Origin: Ulota crispa
Lineage: Eukaryota; Streptophyta; Bryopsida; Orthotrichales; Orthotrichaceae
Assembly (NCBI GenBank): GCA_963920765.1
Contig: OY987244.1
Span: 4,404,501 to 4,468,500, forward strand
Direction: 5' to 3'
Length of the DNA: 64,000 nt
The translations under genes were made by a program, and so were the position numbers. Below the pieces are notes generated by a model. It searched no databases, had not been told where the DNA came from, and saw only the letters and a list, made by a program, of their open reading frames with translations. Shown piece after piece: positions 41,573-56,474 of this stretch (position 1 is the first letter of the stretch; each line of letters opens with the position of its first letter).

Positions 41573-44500
41573 TTAAAACCAAGCCATCCACCAAATGTAC
41601 ATTTTTGAGAGATTGCTGTGTGACACAGCCTCAGCAATCAGACGGTGGGCTTGGCCTTCTACGGATAGCGGCAGTGAAGGTGCAGCCCCAACGCCAACCA
41701 CCACTCCCTGTAAACGAGCCTCAATATTTGCTATTGCACGCTGCATCAGCACAAGAATACACAACCAAGTAAAAGATCAATACTAAGTGGTTTCGGTTCA
41801 ATTTCAAACGTCAATCATTTCCAAAAATCCTAAGGAAAATCAGCATTTGAACCAAAGGCTTAACTAAAAAGCAAAGCAATAACTTGATTTGAACATCTTC
41901 AGGATAGCAGGTTAAGTGGAAGAATTGTTCAAGAGTGTATGAATTAAGTAGTTCATAGTGATCCAACTAACCAAGAGTGTATAGATTCTAAGGTAGCTGT
42001 AAGATTGTAGAACTACCTGTAGTGAGTTCAAAATAAGTCTAGGAAGTCCCTAAATATGCTGTAATATGGAGAAAGATAATTAGGTAGTATACTAGTAGCT
42101 CAATGGGGAGAAATCTTGTATTACTGACTGAGTACCTCCCGTCTATGTTTGAGTAGCAAGTTATATCGTCGATTTTAAGACATTTTTCTTAGTGTATTAG
42201 TATCATGGCTTCCAACATGACATGAATCTAACAGGAAGCAAAAACAAAAGCAAACAAATCCACACTGGCCTAAGCAGTGAGATGTTACGTTGATGGAATA
42301 TTCAAGAACTACTGACAATCAAGATGAAAAAAATTGCAGAATAAGAAAGTGCATAAAAGAATACCTGCGCATGTGGATTCTGCACCTCAACGCCACTAGA
42401 CTTATGTGACTTGGTCCATTCAACAAGAGGATCGTGAATGAAGGTCTCCAGAACGCTTACGAGTGTTTCACGGTGTGCTCTTAAGACGCTCAAGGTGATC
42501 TCACAAACACGAAGAAACACTCCCTCATAGCCAGTGATGCCTAATCCGTCCACCATATTCTGCATTACCGTCATTCAGAAAACCTGTGAGAACTTCGAGA
42601 AGATGAAAACCAGCAAGAAGAAAGTTCTAATTAACACCTATCTCATGCTTTATTCTTCAAACTCGTCACAACTTTCAAAAGCTGTTTATCATGGTGAAGT
42701 CTATTCAAAGAAAATAAATCAAGTAACAAGTGTTAAGTGGCATATATAAATTATTAGTCAAATTACTGTCTCGGTCAGCTTAAAGCACGATTAAAAACTT
42801 AGGCGTGCCTGAGATGTTACCTGAGTGAGACGGAATGGCACAACCTCAGGCTTTTCAAGAGAAAGCCCTTTGTCAAAAAGGCAACTGAAATCAACATGCA
42901 CACAGTCACCAGTTGTGGAGTCAAACAGAATGTTTTCGCCATGCCGGTCTCCAAGCCCGACAATATGTCCAACCATGGACCACACGGCCGTTGTGTGAGC
43001 ATAAGCAACACGAGCTCGAAACCAGGCTGCAGGCTCTGGAAACATGTTGAGGAACCAGCGGTGGAAAACTGGGGGGAACATCGGCAATACTTTGTTCTGG
43101 AACACTTCGGCCTCTCCTTGTGCCCCTGGCTGATCATACAGACGTTTGATAAGAGGATTGGTCTTCAGCCGATCAAACTTCCCTGCAGCCACGTAGATGT
43201 CTTGCAATATATGTCGTAAGCCTCGTGTGTGTAACACCCACTCGATCATGCCGCAGTCTTCAGTGAGAGGAATGACTGCAAAAGTGCGAACATAGAGCTT
43301 TCGCCGTCTGCTCTTTGCGTCCTTGGAAAGGAGGCGGTTTATCATGGTTGTGAACTCCATCATACGAGCATCCTTTCGCAAGTCGTCCTTAGGCTTACAT
43401 AAAAAGGGATGCTCAGTCCCATCACTGCCCAGCAGAACAACCTAAATCCATCATCCACAATTCCAAAATTCTTAAAGTCAGGGACTTTTTTTTCAGAACT
43501 GTGAACTAACCACCAAAAAAAGAGCTTGCCAAACACCTATTCATGGCATTCCTCACTTCTACGTTTTCACTGAAACGAGGTCAGCATGCAACCATAAAAG
43601 AGCTTAGAGACAATTCTATGGGCATATACACGTACCTTTTTAGGTCGCTGCAGTGAGGCAAGGATCTCAACGTCGTCCATGATTCCTGAGATGGTGGGAT
43701 AATCACCAGCTGGAAAAGGATTATATTTCGTACTGGACAACCCATCGGCAGGGAGACTCACTGTCAATGCTTTCTGAAGAGGCATAATGACTCCCACAGG
43801 CATCATGCGTCGCAGGGCACTGAATTCAGTTTGTATATTCACGGTCTTGGCCCGGGGCTGGCCTGGATAAAACGACAGCTTGATCATCTGATCAATCAGC
43901 ACCGTAAACTGGTGGAACAAAGGTTTGTCCTTCGTTGCACCATCGTTCTTTGCCTGTTGAATTATTTCAGCTGCTGCTCCACGTCTAGCTGCTACTGTAG
44001 ACTTCGATACTGCCGCCATTGTCCACAGCGCTTGTTGTGGATACACCTGTGAAAATGCTACGTCAAAATTCGAACGTAATTACGGAAAAAACCTAGCATA
44101 ACTTGAAGCCAATGCAAGATCAGCAACCAAATGACACTCAAGTAGAACTGGTGGATTTAAATAGTTCACCTGAAGAACATAAATGATTATCTGTTTGACC
44201 AACTGCACCAGTAATTCGTTCTGATGACATATTCTTGATACCAGTTGCGACAATGCTGTCAACCACTGATAAGCTGGAAGATCTTTGAGGCAGCCTCTCA
44301 TTATACTCATTGTCTAAAAGCCAACAGAAAAATTAGAAAGTTTAGAAGCACTTAATCTCTTGACACGAACATACAGAACAGAACAAAATAAAAGAAGCAG
44401 TACGACGTAATAATGTCTGGAAAATCTTTTCAAATGAATATTCTAACATAACAAGGGCATGAAAGAACTGTAGTTAGAGCATACTCTTCCAAATATGGTC

Positions 44501-47500
44501 TTCACATGCTTGGTCGCCAATGCATCTCCACGAAAATGTGTTCCAAACTCGAACCAGAGGGTAAGCAAACGAGGAAGGGCTTGAAAAAGGCACCGATGCC
44601 CTTTATGAAGTCCTTTGGCGTAAAAGAGTAGGGCATCTGGAAGATATGACCACCAGGGTTCATCTGCTGGGACATGCCGCTTCTGCTTGCCTTTCTGAAA
44701 CAACAAAGTGCAGTCAGAAAAGCATTGAAGATAGCACATACTCAATATAGTCGGCAACCAAATAAAATATGCACGTAGAGATGTTAAAACAAAAGCCTGC
44801 GGGACCAGTAATGGGACTTTTGACTTCAATGACCACTCCATGCATCAGTACCGAGACAGGATCACCAGCTCCGTCTTGATTTTCTTCCTGCCGTCTCCTT
44901 GCATCAACTAATAAATCGTCGTAGTATTTGGCAACTGAAAAATAGCCCTTTTCCCATTGAGGCTTTAAACCACGAACTTGCGCATACAGGCTGAGGACGT
45001 CCTTCTTTTGCTTTTGCCCAGTGTGGTGCACCCAGCGTGCCAAAAGTAGAAGAATTTTGGCCACATCAAGCTCCTTGTCTCTGCGCACTTGGGCAGTTGA
45101 GGCTGCCCGAGCGAAGCTCTTAGGTAGTCCAGGTGCGACTTGAGGAACAGCAGATTGAGTGACCAAAAGCCCACCCAATGCTGCTGTTGTTGCTTCGCCT
45201 AAGACCTGTGATTGAGGAAACGAATTAGAAAGAAATAGCAAAAAACATCCACGACGGTCCAAATGGAGCATGCGCACTCTAGTTTCGTCGTTCCACAACT
45301 GCATGTCTTTAGGCTAACAAGCACCCAAAAAAAGGAGAAAATTCCAAGGTATGCCAGCAGTGCAGAGAAATCAGCATTAAGGTAGTTCCGTCTGGAAAGA
45401 AGGCCTGACCTCCGTTGGAAGATTTGAAAGTGCTTGCTGAAGTTCAGCTATTGCTCGATGACATTTCTGTGTGTCCCACAGGAGTTTCGCCATCTCCATG
45501 TGAGCGTTGGGAGCTCTCACAGATTGAGCCTGCAGGAGAAGGACGATAATAACAATTACAGAATGTGTAAAAGTTATGTTAGCATAGTCACATGAAGTGA
45601 ATACTTTATAATGTATGAAAGAAAACAGGATTGGTTATTACCTGCAAGATAGCTCTGCTAGCAGTCTCGTAATGCCCAGCTTCCCTACATAATTTTGCAT
45701 AATGCAGCCAGCAGACACCGACTTCATCTGGCAAGCCAGCCTCATTAAATACCAGCCTGCGTAGTGCCAAGATAGGTTCTCGCGTCCAAAGTGAAGGCTG
45801 AAAAAAGGACATGCAGGCGAATCGTAGTTATAAAGCCTGATTGGTCACAGGGTAAAACTATCTTATGAATTTCAACGAGACATTCTCCACCTGCAATACC
45901 GCATCTAAAAGTTGAGGACGAAGGCCAGCATACCTGTGTGATTTTGAGGCGACTCTCCCAGTCTTCAACCAACTCTCCCATCGTCACGTACGGGTGTTTC
46001 CTTTGACCTTCGAAAGAATTCTTCGTTCCTCCAGCATCTGTAGTAACAAGAGCACTAAAATCTTCCAACTCCTGCAGCATATGCAGCTTCACCACATATG
46101 GATAAGCACGGGAGTAGGATTCCATGCTCGCAGCTCCCAATGGTGCCAAAAGAGTTTCTCTGCAGTATAATAAGTGTTTCGTAAACTCATCATGATCTCT
46201 CCTTTGGAGAGCCTGCAATATTTTTGCCAGACTTAAATCAAACGAGATTCCTTCAGAGACATTTGTGGAGCTGTTTTCATCGGCTCTTTTGGCATATTCT
46301 TCTAAAAGGTCCCACTGGCCAAGTCGCCACGCCGCCTGTAAGCCCTTTGTGCTCCACTCTTTTGTGTGATTGGGCAGTCTTGAATTCAATCCATCAACAT
46401 GCGTCACCATAGCCTACAAGACATCAATCGTTAGAACAAGCAAATCATCCAAAAATGCAATAAAAGAACGACAAATGCTTCAAAACATGAACGAACCTGT
46501 GAATCTATGCCTGAGTTCCCAATATCGAACCTTAAACATCTAAGTACCAATGCCAAAAGGTACAGGAGTTCAAATATAACCAGAGTGCATAACCAAAGAT
46601 TCACGACGAGAGATGGTTTCCTAGTACCTGGAGATGTCCCATATTGAGGAGGCAATCGAGAACCCCCAGATGCCGTGTTGCACTCCGAGGTTTGATTTGT
46701 AAAGCTTGCTCACAGCATGTCAGTGCTTCACCCCAGTTGCCCGCCTTCTCATTGATAAGTATTTGGTCCTGAAGAGTGGCGCACTTCCTCAGACGAGAGA
46801 TCCCAGAAAGTCCATCCGGTTCTTCCAAGCCACTATAGATATCCAGAAGAAAAGTGACATCTTCATCTGTGAAACAACCGCTTTTTTCTGCAGCGGGATT
46901 CAAAGCACCGGATTTTTCACGAACGTACGACTCGAAGTAGAGGAGAGCACGAGCATACGCTTTACACCGGAACGATGCGCCTGCGAGGGACTGTTTTGGG
47001 ATGGCAGCCAAAAGCTGGGACACACTCTCCAAACGGCGAGCAATTCGAATACTTTCCTGTTGTGCTTCTGCTTTCGCACTTCCACGAGTACCTTTGCTTG
47101 GTGTAGTGGAAGCCGGTGGGAGACTTGGTGAAATGAGACCACCTTGCTTGCAATCATCTAACCACTGGCCCAAATTATCAAGCAACGTAAACACTGTCTG
47201 AGTGCTGACTTCACTTGGCCCAGATAAAGTGCGTGTCGAGTTGCCAAACTCTTCATCTTCATCTTTATCTTCATTTTTGACCTCTTCATCTGAGAAAAAA
47301 TTCGGAATAGCAGGTAGAAAGCTCAGGAAAAGTGAATCATGTCAACTAGTAAGAAACTGTTGATCTACCCTGGAGGCTCTAAGACAACACATATAACAAT
47401 GACGACCAAACATGCCAAAGAAGCACCGAAAGTAGTAAATCCTCACCTGTTTTCAGAACAGTCAAAATTTCCTGTGTAACACCAGCTCTATCCTCTTCAG

Positions 47501-50500
47501 AGCCATCACAAACGACATTAAGTACCAAGTATGGTAAGAGGTATAAGGCCGTTCCCATGTCAAATTTCACGACTCCTCCACAGGCTGGGAAGATTTCTGC
47601 TCTTCTTCCCGAAGCTTGAGATATCAATCGTTTGATCCAGAGATACATCCACCGCCTGAATGGCATTCCGGGGCGAAAAATGGGACGCGCCTGCGAAGCA
47701 TTTCGGGGTTTACTACTGTTAATGTTAAGACGGAACTTTGATGTCAAGCACGGAGTGACGATTTCCTTCACGTCGTCTGGAAACCTCTGCCAGAGCTTCT
47801 CACCGCTTTCGATCGTCGTAGCAGATGCTTCCCCGAATTCGTTTAAGCCCGTATTCGGTTTCCCTGACCTTGAATGCGTAATCCTTCCTGTTCCTGCTCC
47901 TGTTCCTGTCTCCAATCGACGACCCGTAAGAGCTGCTGCTGCTGCCTGACAGCCGTGCAGCTTCAGCAGTTCTTGGATAGCGAAAGCAGCATTATCTTGA
48001 ATATACGTTTCTGAGGCAGCACGGAGTACAGGAGCTAAGTGCTCAGTGATCAGTTCAAAAACCAGATCCTCGTCCGTGCGTTCGATCCTTGATCTTCGGC
48101 GGAGGTCCACCTGGCATTCCAAAATCCATCATCTTCAGCTTGAGCAAAGACGCCCACTAAATTCTGCACATATATAACTCCAAAAAAAACCGATGGTTCT
48201 ATACTGTAGTCATGAGTCAGATGTAAATACTAACCTGCAGCTTAACAGGGTCGACTGCCCCAAGCTCTCCCAAACACAACGCACATGCCATCCTCAACTT
48301 TTGGTTCATAGCCGTGCGAGACTCCTCCACACAACCCCGCATCAGTGCCGTGACTAGCCGGCTTATAACATCTGCGTCCAAAGAATCCTCCCCAATCATC
48401 ATCAACGCAATTTCTTTCCGATGCGAACAAAGCACGACGTTGAGTTCGCTGGCCGTCATGTACCGCACACTCAAACTCTCATGCCGCAATCCCTCCGTGG
48501 CTTGTTTGAGTTGATCGCGAAGACTCAATAGTCCTCGAGCTTCATGAAGAACTGAGTTGACTCTCTCCAGTGCTGGAATGCTAGGGAGAAGGGGAAGCTC
48601 TCTGGCTTGACCCTCCAACAGCTCACGGTTCTTTATCACAAGCTCTTCCAGTATCTCCACGACTGCATTCAGGTGTGGAGCTGGCTGCCCCTCCAGACAA
48701 GGAGTCAATGAAACCACAATCTGGCAGGCCACAATCTTGAGATGTGTTGAAGAGACCTAGCACAACACACACCTATACATCAGCATCTTGAACACCTGGT
48801 TAAGGGGTTAAGGAAACATGGCCAACAGCATATCCTCAAACTTGAATTCCTGGTTGAGAAAAATCAACTTGTATCTCTTCCTTGTGTATTTCAACTAATG
48901 AACCTACGACAGCGCAGACTAACAAAGGAATGAGAAACTACCCGAGCAAGGGTTCGGACAAAGGACAACCACACTCGCAACCCTTCCTCTCGCAGAAGTG
49001 GTTCTTGAAGAGTCTGAGTGAGCAAAGCCATGATCTTCGGTACAAAGCCACACAAGTGCGGCCCAATCATGTCCACCAAGTGGACAATACACCGGAGACC
49101 TTTGATTCGACTGGAATCATCTGCAGATCGTAATAGCTTTCGATCGATACTATTCAAAATTCCTACAAAATAGGGTCTCAGGAAGTTCGGAAGATCGTCG
49201 GACCCTGTTACAATACTTGCAACTTCTTGCATCATAGGAATGACTCTAGCCGATCTGAAAACAAGATACCCCATTTGAGCGTTCGAGATCTCCAATCTGG
49301 TATAGCAATGTACTCTCCAACAATAATAACCTTCAGGCAGGTCGAGGTCGCTGCCTTATCACATAGAAAACAGCCAAGAGTAGTATATAACATCTAGGTA
49401 CAAATTTAGCTAATTCAATCAATAAAGCTGCAATTTATACTCAATTAGCAACTTGAATCTGAAGACCCTTCAAACAAAATCTAGAGCATATTACCTTCGA
49501 AGACCATCGTCGTTGTCGACATCACCTAAGAATCGAACCAACTCGTCGAGGAGAGCTGGCAAAACACCCGCAAAAATCTCGCTAGTAGAGACCTCTGTTT
49601 GAGCTTCGATAAACTGGAGGGCCGCAGAGAGTTGCTCTCCGTCAGCTTGCAGCAAAAGAACGGATAGTATCTGATGACAATAATGGATAAGAAGGACTGC
49701 TAAGTCGGTCTCCAACAAGATAGCCAACTCATGCAAAGTATCTAACGCCGGTTGGCTGTATTGCTGGTCTTGCACAAGCTTGGGAAGAATCACTGGGACC
49801 ATTTGTTTCAGGAGCTCCTTCAACTCAATGCGCATGACAGACACGGCAAATTCTTGAACCATATCAGGACGAGCAACAAGCCTGCTGACTAGATACTCAA
49901 AAAGCTCATCACGTACTGAATCCACCATTGCCTGCAGGAATCAACAAATGCATCGTCAGTAAACAGTAAAATATTGGAATACGGATATAACCTCAATGCA
50001 GGGGCACATCGTGACCTGAAAAAAAGCAGGTACTTGAAGTTCTTCAAGCCCTTAACCTCTCGTTTCCAATTTACCTCCGTGCGGAGTCCATCAGATATCT
50101 AGCAGAGAAACATCGCAGAAAATCAAGTCCATAGAGATTCTGACATTGACGATCTCCACAGAGGGCCAGTTCGTATACACAGGTGTTAAACATGACACAG
50201 TATTAACATGCAAACAGCAATCCACAAAGAAACCTCCTGGAAAGCTCAAAAAATACCTGAGGCATACTGCCACTTGCTGTTGAGAATCCATTTGAAGCGA
50301 TTCTATGGATCAAGCTTATGCTCTTCGCACGAAGAGAAACTTCTCCGTGGTCCAGTCTTTCTAAAAGTAAAATGAGGGAAAAGAAAAGGAGATGCCGTCT
50401 CCCATGAGCAGCTTTTGCAACCTCCGCAACAGTCTCCAACAACGATTGAGTTATTTCAGAACTTTTCGCCACTGCTAGCGCATCTCGAAGTTTCCCTAGC

Positions 50501-53500
50501 ATTTCGAGTTCTCGATCAGAATCACTGACTGTGTTATCGTCGCTTCTTAGAAACCCCTGCAAAACACGACTTGAAAAGAAGCAATGCACCTGACTGCGAA
50601 AAGCCTCCCGCACAGCCCGGTGCTCGTGAAGCGGAAGAATATCAAGACATGTAAGCCAGAATGTCCCCGTAGAGAAAAGTTCGTCAGCTGATGCATGTTC
50701 TAAGAGGCGAGAAATGCTGCTGATGAAAGCCACCTGGAGGATTTTAAACAACTGTTAGAGGTCTTAGAAACACCAAATGATAAACAGAACAAGAACTTCC
50801 TCGTGATGGAATTGCTCAGAAGGTCAAGCTCAAAATAAAAATCAGTTGCTTAACTTCCATGAAACAGGACTATTGGATGCAAGTCAGAGAACAAACCTGA
50901 ACACGATGAGACACTTCCTGCAACGAAAGCCTAGACAATAAAGGTTGCCAAAGGATCAAAAGAGCCGGCTTCATTGCCTCACCACTTTCCTGTTTGCTAA
51001 GGAAAGTTAATTTTGAACGACCCTTTGCTTTGTCACATTGAGCACACAAAAACACATTGAGAGACTGAAGTGACTCGTCAGCCCCTGTCCTCACGTTGCG
51101 CAGATTGCAAATGCAAGCCATAACACCCAAAATCTGAGCCACTGCCTCTCGAACCTCAACTGAACTCTGTTCGGCGAACGACCTACAGAAAAAATCATTA
51201 TTAGTCTGTTTCCCATCATGTATCTACTTTAGAAACAAAAAAGTGTTTTCCTAATGCCTATCATTCCTGCTAAAACAGCAAAGTAACATGAAAACGGAGT
51301 TTCAGTATACAACTGATATTTGATGCAGATATTCTAGAAGAACAACTACGACATTTGCGAGGCCACAAGCAGCTGCGGCACAAATTCTTCGCGCGTGAAA
51401 TTCGAGCTTTGTACTAGAGAGTGAGATGGTTCACTCACGGGAGTCCAGCACAATAATGTTGCAACTTTGAAGAACTTGAATGTTGCGAAAAACTAGGTAT
51501 GGCTAGGACTGCAATTGCTCGTACATTTGCGTTGTCATCCCTCAATGCAAGCTCCGCGACGTCGTGGTGCGATTCCCCTTCACTGCCACTCACAAATTTG
51601 GAAGCTAGGCCCACAGCTTTCGTTTTCAGAATTTCATCCTGACCAAGTTCTGCTGAAATCCATGGCAGCTTCAAGATCTCAAGAAGAGAGGATGACTTGT
51701 AAGCAGAATTGGAGCAGAAAGCCTCCAAATGATTGCATTCCACCAATTCTGCAACATCTGTAAATTTACCAGGCCCAACAGCAACAACTTTTGTGAGGGT
51801 CAAATAAAAGACACAAACTCGTCAACCAGAAACACCAGATACTTCAAAAGACAAAGCAATTTCCTCCTGTGATGTTCATAAGCTTGATTACGCGGATAGT
51901 GGAATAAGAAGACAACAGTCTCAGTGATTACCAGGTTGCCTAGCCAAAAGACAATCCAAAGCCTCAATAAACATGACTAGTTGTGATCTTGCCAAAGTTC
52001 CTTCTTCGTTCTGTAAAAGAAACACGTTTGAGAATCAGTAAAGGCTGGTAAGCAGACAGAAAAAAATCATGCAGACTTCAATAAGCATCATGCAAATAGC
52101 AACCGAGTTCGTCTACTAACTTGAACGCGGTAGATTGCTTACCTTCTTGAGTATCCAAGGCACCCAATCCTGAAAGAGCTGGATCAGTTGCTGATTACAA
52201 GCCTGAATGGGGTGTTTTATGAATACCTTCACAAGCACATGTAGAGCTGCTAATCTGCTTTCTACGGAAGTATCCTCCATCATGACAATATGCTGCGGTC
52301 CCATGGTATCCATCATCTGCAATAACTCGTTACAAACCAAATCTGCTGAGCAGACGCTCTCTTGCTCAATCAGAAGCCTCGACATGACAACATTCATTGA
52401 TCGACCATCCCTACCGAGCACCAATTGATCCTCCTCAAGTTCAACTGCTTCAGAAGAATCCAAATGTATGTTCTCAGCTTGTTGAGCTCTGCCTCCGCCA
52501 CTCAACTTCCGTTTTTTCATGCTTGCGCTTTCCAGTCCTTTGTTGCTAGGAGCATTGTCTGGACAATCTACATCTGGCGGTAAAGCATCAACGCCTTTTC
52601 TGAGTACGCTTAGTTCTTCCGACTTGACCCCCGAAACCTCGCCAGTCGAAGCTGCTCCCTCTGACCTAATTGATTTAGCCGCTATGCTTCCTGCACTGAT
52701 AGTCGCAAGTGCAAGCTGTATACAATGACTAACTGAATGGACAATTTCAGGTACATACGCCAACGGAAGAAGAGCTGTCACGTATTCCGAGTAAGAAGGG
52801 CACCGTCTGATGATTATCACGTAGATATCACATAAAGCTACCTGCAACAAGCATCAGAATTTTGATTAATTGAAATGGGCGATAATGGGCACAAAACGAA
52901 GATCTGGAAGCTTCTGAAATATTAAACTAGCTCAAGACGATTCATGCAACTTTGCAAAGAACATTGATAATGTGTGCAATCTTCTTGGGGTAGTAGAGAG
53001 GTGTATTGAAAGAGAATAAATTCTAACTATTCCCGAGAAGATTATTCACCACCTATACTTCTACAATAGATCTCCGTAGTACTTGAAACCATCAAGCAAA
53101 TAGGAATCGCAGCAGTTGAGATAGAAAAGATACTCGTTCACCTACTTTCAACTCCAAGCAAAGAGACTGTTTGATAGCTTGCGGTAATATGTCCAGTAGT
53201 GTTTGGGCTGTACGTTCGACGGTTCCACTATGGCTCGCGGCATAAAGAGCAACAAGACATGCGCTCAAGCTTGCATCATAAGCTGCAGTTCTGAAAAACA
53301 CATGTATTTCGTCATATATGTAAAGGAATAGAACACCAGGATGCTTTCCGGACCAAAATCAAGGACAGTAGGTGCTGAAGAGGATACTCAGCCGCCTCAA
53401 ACTAGTGAGCTTTCTAAAGAAGAATGAAAGATTGATCTCAGTGACGACGATAATGATCCATGACTACACAGCTTAATATGTGCGGTACCTGAATGGTGGA

Positions 53501-55515
53501 AGCTGACCGTCATTGCATGATAGGATAGAGAGTAACGAGAGAATGAGTTTCTCGCTTGGAATGGCATCCGCATCCATCACGGCTGTTGCTGCACGCACCA
53601 ATTCAAAACAAACCTGCGGACATGATATGGCATCCATCAATTCATGTCAAAAAATTGTACTTCACTTCATTCTACTCCAAACAAAATTTTCACAGATGGA
53701 TTCCAGACACAACGACAGAATTGTCTGGCATTCCTTAATACTCTCCTCGTGACAACAGAGAGTTGCCAAAACTCTACCAAACAAGAAACTAAAATCTTAG
53801 ATGAATGAGGAAAACGCAGCCACAAAATATTCAAACCTTCTGTAAATGAGCGTCACCATAGCTTAACAAGGCCCCCACTGCAGTCAAAAAAGACGTTGTC
53901 AAGAGGCCCTCGACAAGCAACGCACTCTCAGAGACGCAGCGAGTTAACAGCTTCAGAGTCCATATAGCTAGAGGCTGCCACCGCAACATGCCTGTAACGT
54001 CAACAAGAAGTCCAGGACCATCAGGAGGCGTCCAGCAAGCAGGGAGACTACACAGAGGCGGCGGCAAATCCTCTGCTGGGATCATACGTAAGGTAGCGTA
54101 TGCCCTTGTGTAACATTGTAAAGAGATTGGTGTGCAGACTGTGGAGCTCGCTGGAGATGAGTAAAAGCATGCCACAGACAGAATATCTGCAACGCCAAAA
54201 CAGCCCTTAATTCAGTGCCCCTGAACGAATAGAATGTGTATACAGCGAAATTGTACCAATGAGCGGAACCTCAAAATGTAAAAAAGAATGTGAAATTCTT
54301 AGGCGAAAAACAAAGTGAAAACAAAGAGAAGATTCTTCTTGATAACCTTCAACAAGAAACATGGCTTCCACAAAAAAAAATCGATAGGTATCCCATTCGC
54401 CAGATTTGAGCAACGCGACCAGAGAGTACAAGGCATCGAAGAGACCACCGTGTCGTGCACTGCCCAAAATGCACCAAGATTGTTCGCAATGTTACTAGAA
54501 ACACCACTTCACACAATGTCACCTACTTGATCACTACGATGATGAATACAAGCTGATGTAGAATAACTGTATGAAAACCGCCGACTCATCTTACCTGAAA
54601 GATCATAACAACAGAATGCAGGAATTTCAGGTTACAGCCCCCGCCTCAACTACAAAATTATCTATGTAGCTTACCTCAATTCAGGTTCGGCAAAAAGAGG
54701 AATAATGCGACCTAAGATTGGCAACACTGCATTGCCCTTTCCACGGTAGAAGACTCCAGGGTAGTTCTTGACTGTATGACACAGTAGTTTCAAAATGGCC
54801 ATAAGCTCTCGCTCTTTGACTGCACAATCAACGCCAGATGCACCCGTTCATTCCCAAAGCAAGCATCGAAAAGTTGCCACCATGTGCAGAATGTATCCCT
54901 ACAAGATTCCTTTGCAATGCATTTCTTTTACATCCAACATGTTGTGATTACCGAGGAAAAGCAAGTTTCTTACAAATAAGATCATCAATGTTGTTACTGC
55001 CGACTATCAAAAGAACTAGAGTGCAGGTCACATTTCGATGCAACGCTTCTAAAATCTCCCTTAAACCCTGATCCTACAAGACTACCTCAAACCCTGACCC
55101 CTGTGCAAACGCTGTGCATTCGTAACATCTCCAGATCAAAGAGCAGATGCTGCACCCTAATTTTTATAATGTCTACCATTAGAAAATGTAAATCTTAACT
55201 ATGTTGATGACAGATAATTCTGCCGCAAGTTTCTACCTATAGAGAGAAGGTCTGTTTAAATTATGTATACTTGCAGAAATTGCTTTAATATGTGCACATT
55301 TCCAGGATACTTGCTCATTGAATTCATGCTACCGATAGTTGGAAAAAGAATTCAATACCTTTGAATGGAACCAAGTAGCCTTCTAGAAGATTGGGAAGTA
55401 CAGATCGAAAGCGAGACTCCACAGCCTCGTTGTCGACAGGCCGGCTGCCAGTTCCATCACCTTTGTTGGCAATCTGGTCTCCTAAGTCGCGTAACATCAC
55501 AGACAAATCCGCCAT
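41573..55515 (-). CDS. ATR: ATR serine/threonine protein kinase (PIKK family), complete
   Basis: Nuclear checkpoint kinase activated by single-stranded DNA at stalled forks. 27 exons on the minus strand (start 55359-55515; then 54675-54819, 54347-54459, 53837-54186, 53489-53613, 53146-53290, 52143-52841, 51932-52010, 51439-51757, 50897-51182, 50257-50733, 50075-50098, 49495-49931, 48942-49254, 48235-48756, 47447-48110, 46628-47289, 45934-46413, 45642-45797, 45410-45529, 44852-45205, 44485-44694, 44170-44313, 43636-44046, 42821-43441, 42365-42559, 41573-41740). Phases agree throughout, giving 2791 residues; Arabidopsis ATR has about 2700. The N-terminus reads RFRSVLPNLLEGYLVPF, followed by HEAT-like repeats and the FAT region. 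The kinase has FLCKPKDD (Lys near 2480), GLGDRHGEN (about 2627-2634) and VHVDFS (Asp near 2648). The FATC domain ends MYIWWMAWF. The upstream GTG in frame is not needed; ATG at 55515 is used. Confidence 0.96.
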
Positions 55516-56284
55516 CGTCACACCACTTCACAGTAGTACTCCGTCCTGGCCCGTCGTCCCATTGCAAAAACCTCTTAACGCTCGAATTGATTCAACATTC
55601 TTCAGCAAGATTCCGATGAACAAATAACAAAAACTAAACTAAACTAAACGAAATGAAACGATTTCTCCTCCGCAAAACAATTTGCAAGCCGAACAGTTAA
55701 TTCTGCTCCCATTCATGGCATTCGGTAATGGACAGTACTGGTACTAAGCAATTACTAAACCGCAGAAAATGTCAATACCCGCTCCGATCAAAAAAGATCA
55801 TAGAATGAAAGAACAAGTGTCGAAAGAAAATGCTACTCCGAGAATGAACCAAATAGATTGACGAGCTTACCGAAACTTCAACCGTCATATTTGAAAATGT
55901 TTTCTGCTTTAAGACTGTCTAACAAGCGGTGCGCTATTCCATGCGTTCCGCAGCTTTGCAGGCTGTTGATCAGTTTAGTGAAAAGGAAATGCGCGGCCAG
56001 AATTGTGAAATCTTTCTCTCTTCCGTTCTGTTCTGTTCTGTTTTGAAGGAGAGTGTTGGCGAAGCTCCTCGCTCGAAGCTCTTGAAACGGAGGGCACTGC
56101 GGGATTTTTCTGGGTTACCCGTCGGTTATCCCGGCGACCGGGAGCGAGACCCCCGAACCCAGTGTGCGCAGGGAGCCAGGATCGGGAGCAGGTTCGGCAG
56201 GGTGAGGTGGAATTTTGGACCGATTTCACTGGTCGAGCAACTCGTGCCCCTGGTATGGGCGCTGGTAAGGGCAGGCTTGGAACA
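55516..56284. other. ATR upstream region
   Basis: Presumed 5' UTR and promoter of ATR. A short CTGTT tandem run lies at about 56025-56045. 56090-56270 is GC-rich for this window, but its open frames are not recognisable. Confidence 0.4.
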
Positions 56285-56474
56285 CATAACATTTTTAACC
56301 AGCCCCCTAGTGAGGAATAATGCTCCCCAGATACCTGAGGGGCTTTAGTTATAATTAAGCCAATTTCATTGGCTGGGTTGACCAGCCCAGCCAATTTCAT
56401 TGTTTGAATTATAACTAAAACCCCCAGGTATCTGGGGAGCATTATTCCTCACCGGGCTGGTCAACAATGTTATG
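56285..56474. mobile_element. Near-palindromic fold-back MITE
   Basis: 190 bp that fold almost entirely on themselves. The left arm from CATAAC (56285) and the right arm ending GTTATG (56474) share blocks GTGAGGAATAATGCTCCCCA, GATACCTG and TTTAGTTATAATT, and the centre repeats GCCAATTTCATTG. No clear target duplication seen. Lies between the ATR and laccase genes. Confidence 0.75.
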
